Origin: JBBQRS01 sp038214535
Lineage (GTDB): Bacteria > Chloroflexota > Anaerolineae > CG2-30-64-16
Reading direction: 5' to 3'
Assembly (NCBI GenBank): GCA_038214535.1
Contig: JBBQRS010000160.1
Location: forward strand, 1-8,900
Length of the DNA stretch: 8,900 nucleotides
Shown one piece after another: positions 7,769 to 8,900 of this stretch. The notes below the pieces were generated by a model. The model saw only the letters and a program-made list of their open reading frames with translations. It did not search any database and was not told where the DNA came from. Each line of letters opens with the position of its first letter. The stretch's first letter is position 1. Both the position numbers and the translations under genes were made by a program.

Positions 7769-7779
7769 CAGGTGATAAG

Positions 7780-8664
7780 TCAGACGGGCAGCGGTTCGTT
7801 TAGCGGCAACGTCTCGCGCAGCCCAATATACGTCGTCGGTTCCAGCCCCTGCTCGCGCACATACTCGAAGGTCAGTTCCAGCATGTGCATCTCCGGGTCG
7901 AACATCGCGAGACTGAAGGGATGCCACACCAGGCTGACGAACAGGGCGTTGTCGCTGATCGCGCGGTCTATGAAGACCCGGTTGTTCCAGCGGAACTCTT
8001 CGGCGGGTGTACTGATGAACCCGTCGGGGATGGCTTCGGGATAGAGCGGGGGGAAGAGCAGCATCCGCATTGCGCCCATGCCGAAGATGCGGTTATGGCC
8101 CTTAAGCAGGTTCTCATGCCAGCCGTGGCCCGGCAACTCCCACAGGTCGGGGCGACCTTCCGCCGCATAGCTGAATGGTTGATATAACGGGCACGGCATC
8201 GAATAGTCCGGCCCCCATAACTTGCTGCTGATGTATTCGTAGCCCGCGTCCGCGACCAGCTCCACCAGCTCCGGGCTGCCACGCAACCCCTCGGTGAAGC
8301 CGCAGCCGCTGCGGATCCCACGGCACGCGCGCCCGAAGGCCTGCTCGATCACCTCTTTGCCGCGATAGATCTCCTCGCGAATCTCCGCGGGAGAGGCCGC
8401 CGGCCCGCAGACGGGGTGATCGCGCAACATCTTGTGGGAATAGGTGTGCGAGGCGATCTCGAACAGGGGATCGTCGAGCACTTCACGATAGCCGGCGGGG
8501 TCCGATTCCACCGTCTTGCCCACGATGAAGAAGGTCGCGGGCATCTGATAGCGCCGGTGCACCTCGGCGATGCGCCGCGCGGCCTCCAGGCACGTGGGAA
8601 CGCTTTCGTCATACTGCGCCACGTTCCAGATCTCGGTGTCATACGCTGCAATGTAATGGGTCAT
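7780..8664 (-). CDS. Polysaccharide deacetylase family protein (NodB homology, carbohydrate esterase 4-like)
   Basis: This 294-residue protein is a single NodB-fold domain, a metal-dependent amide or ester hydrolase. Motif 1 appears as YDTE (8-11) in the first strand, a D-x-E variant of the usual TFDD. Motif 2 is H73-x3-H77 within SHTYSH, the metal-binding pair. Motif 3 is R118-S-G, where R-x-P is usual. Motif 4 is probably LWELP (174-178). Motif 5 is WHPF with H248, the likely catalytic histidine. The D-x-E and HPF forms resemble the PuuE/HpPgdA and exopolysaccharide-linked DVED branches more than secreted chitin deacetylases. No signal peptide is present and the protein starts almost at the first catalytic strand, so it probably acts inside the cell. 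It is the first gene of the visible cluster; GAGGAG lies 11 bases before the ATG. It may remove an acyl group from an imported sugar before cleavage. The true substrate could also be a small amide. Confidence 0.85.
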   Translation of the reverse strand: MTHYIAAYDTEIWNVAQYDESVPTCLEAARRIAEVHRRYQMPATFFIVGKTVESDPAGYREVLDDPLFEIASHTYSHKMLRDHPVCGPAASPAEIREEIYRGKEVIEQAFGRACRGIRSGCGFTEGLRGSPELVELVADAGYEYISSKLWGPDYSMPCPLYQPFSYAAEGRPDLWELPGHGWHENLLKGHNRIFGMGAMRMLLFPPLYPEAIPDGFISTPAEEFRWNNRVFIDRAISDNALFVSLVWHPFSLAMFDPEMHMLELTFEYVREQGLEPTTYIGLRETLPLNEPLPV

Positions 8665-8784
8665 GGCCTTCGTTTCTCCTCATCGAGAAAGCCGGGATCG
8701 TCGCCGGTTTCAGCGTCCTGTCGTTCTGAGTAATCTGTAAGGTTGCATCATGTTGCCCCGCGGACTGTGCATCCTCACCGACCC
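8665..8784. other. Non-coding or unresolved leader upstream of the first gene
   Basis: About 120 bases of normal composition separate the deacetylase ATG from the low-complexity end. I find no convincing -35/-10 pair, operator or riboswitch. On the minus strand one frame is open from 8784 to a TGA at 8712-8710 (about 25 codons). It could be the tail of an upstream gene, but it is too short to identify. Confidence 0.4.
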
Positions 8785-8900
8785 GGGGGGGGGGGGGGGC
8801 ACGCAGCGGCGCCACCGCGGGGGGGGTGGTGGGGGGCCCGCCCCGGAACCCCCCCCCCCCCCCCCCCCCGCCCCCCCCCCCCCGGGGGCGCGGGGGGGCC
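8785..8900. repeat. G/C homopolymer tracts at the window end, probable sequencing or assembly artefact
   Basis: This stretch has 15 G in a row at 8785-8799, further G runs at 8819-8836, 21 C in a row at 8849-8869, 13 C at 8871-8883, and G runs to the end. A and T are almost absent. Such mirrored poly-G/poly-C sequence at the end of a contig is typical of low-signal reads from two-colour chemistry assembled in both directions. No gene can be supported here. Confidence 0.8.

Noticed and set aside
7769..7927. Upstream extension of the glycosidase-like frame to an ATG at 7927 (1101 residues)
   Set aside because: The extra 53 residues overlap the conserved C-terminal part of the deacetylase, are Ala/Arg-rich shadow sequence, and lack a supporting ribosome site; starts at 7768 or 7756 fit better.
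8785..8900. G-quadruplex or other regulatory structure in the G-rich end
   Set aside because: The long uninterrupted homopolymers in both orientations at the very end fit an artefact better than a biological element.

Overview
The window holds six genes, all on the minus strand and packed closely enough to be one transcription unit. Transcription would run from high to low coordinates. In that order they are: a NodB-type polysaccharide deacetylase (8664-7780); a large protein with a six-hairpin glycosidase-like domain (7768-4622); a lipoprotein sugar-binding protein of an ABC importer (4585-3203); two MalF/MalG-type permeases (3118-2168 and 2168-1284); and an MttB-superfamily (trimethylamine/betaine) methyltransferase, which starts at 1271 and runs off the left edge. 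Gaps between genes are 11, 36, 84, -1 and 12 bases. The plus strand and other frames hold only shadow ORFs.

The organism is a bacterium of fairly high GC content. The binding protein has a twin-arginine plus lipobox signal followed by an Ala/Pro/Glu linker, there is no local ATPase gene, and an MttB homologue lies beside a sugar importer. This combination suggests Chloroflexota (Anaerolineae/Caldilineae-like). That is an inference from gene style, not a phylogenetic result.

The genes read as an import-then-process locus. The binding protein and two permeases form a CUT1-type carbohydrate importer, which would borrow an ATPase encoded elsewhere. The deacetylase and the glycosidase-like protein have no visible signal peptide, so they probably act in the cytoplasm on what is imported. 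The MttB homologue has no in-frame amber codon in the visible part, so it belongs to the non-pyrrolysine branch, some members of which demethylate quaternary amines onto a corrinoid protein. The combination hints at a substrate carrying sugar, acyl and methyl groups, but the sequence does not identify it.

Two hairpins fill the binding protein-permease gap, a common place for differential expression signals. The last ~116 bases (8785-8900) are almost pure G and C runs and look like a contig-end artefact, so the promoter region upstream of the first gene is largely not visible. No RNA genes, CRISPR arrays, insertion sequences or attachment sites were seen.
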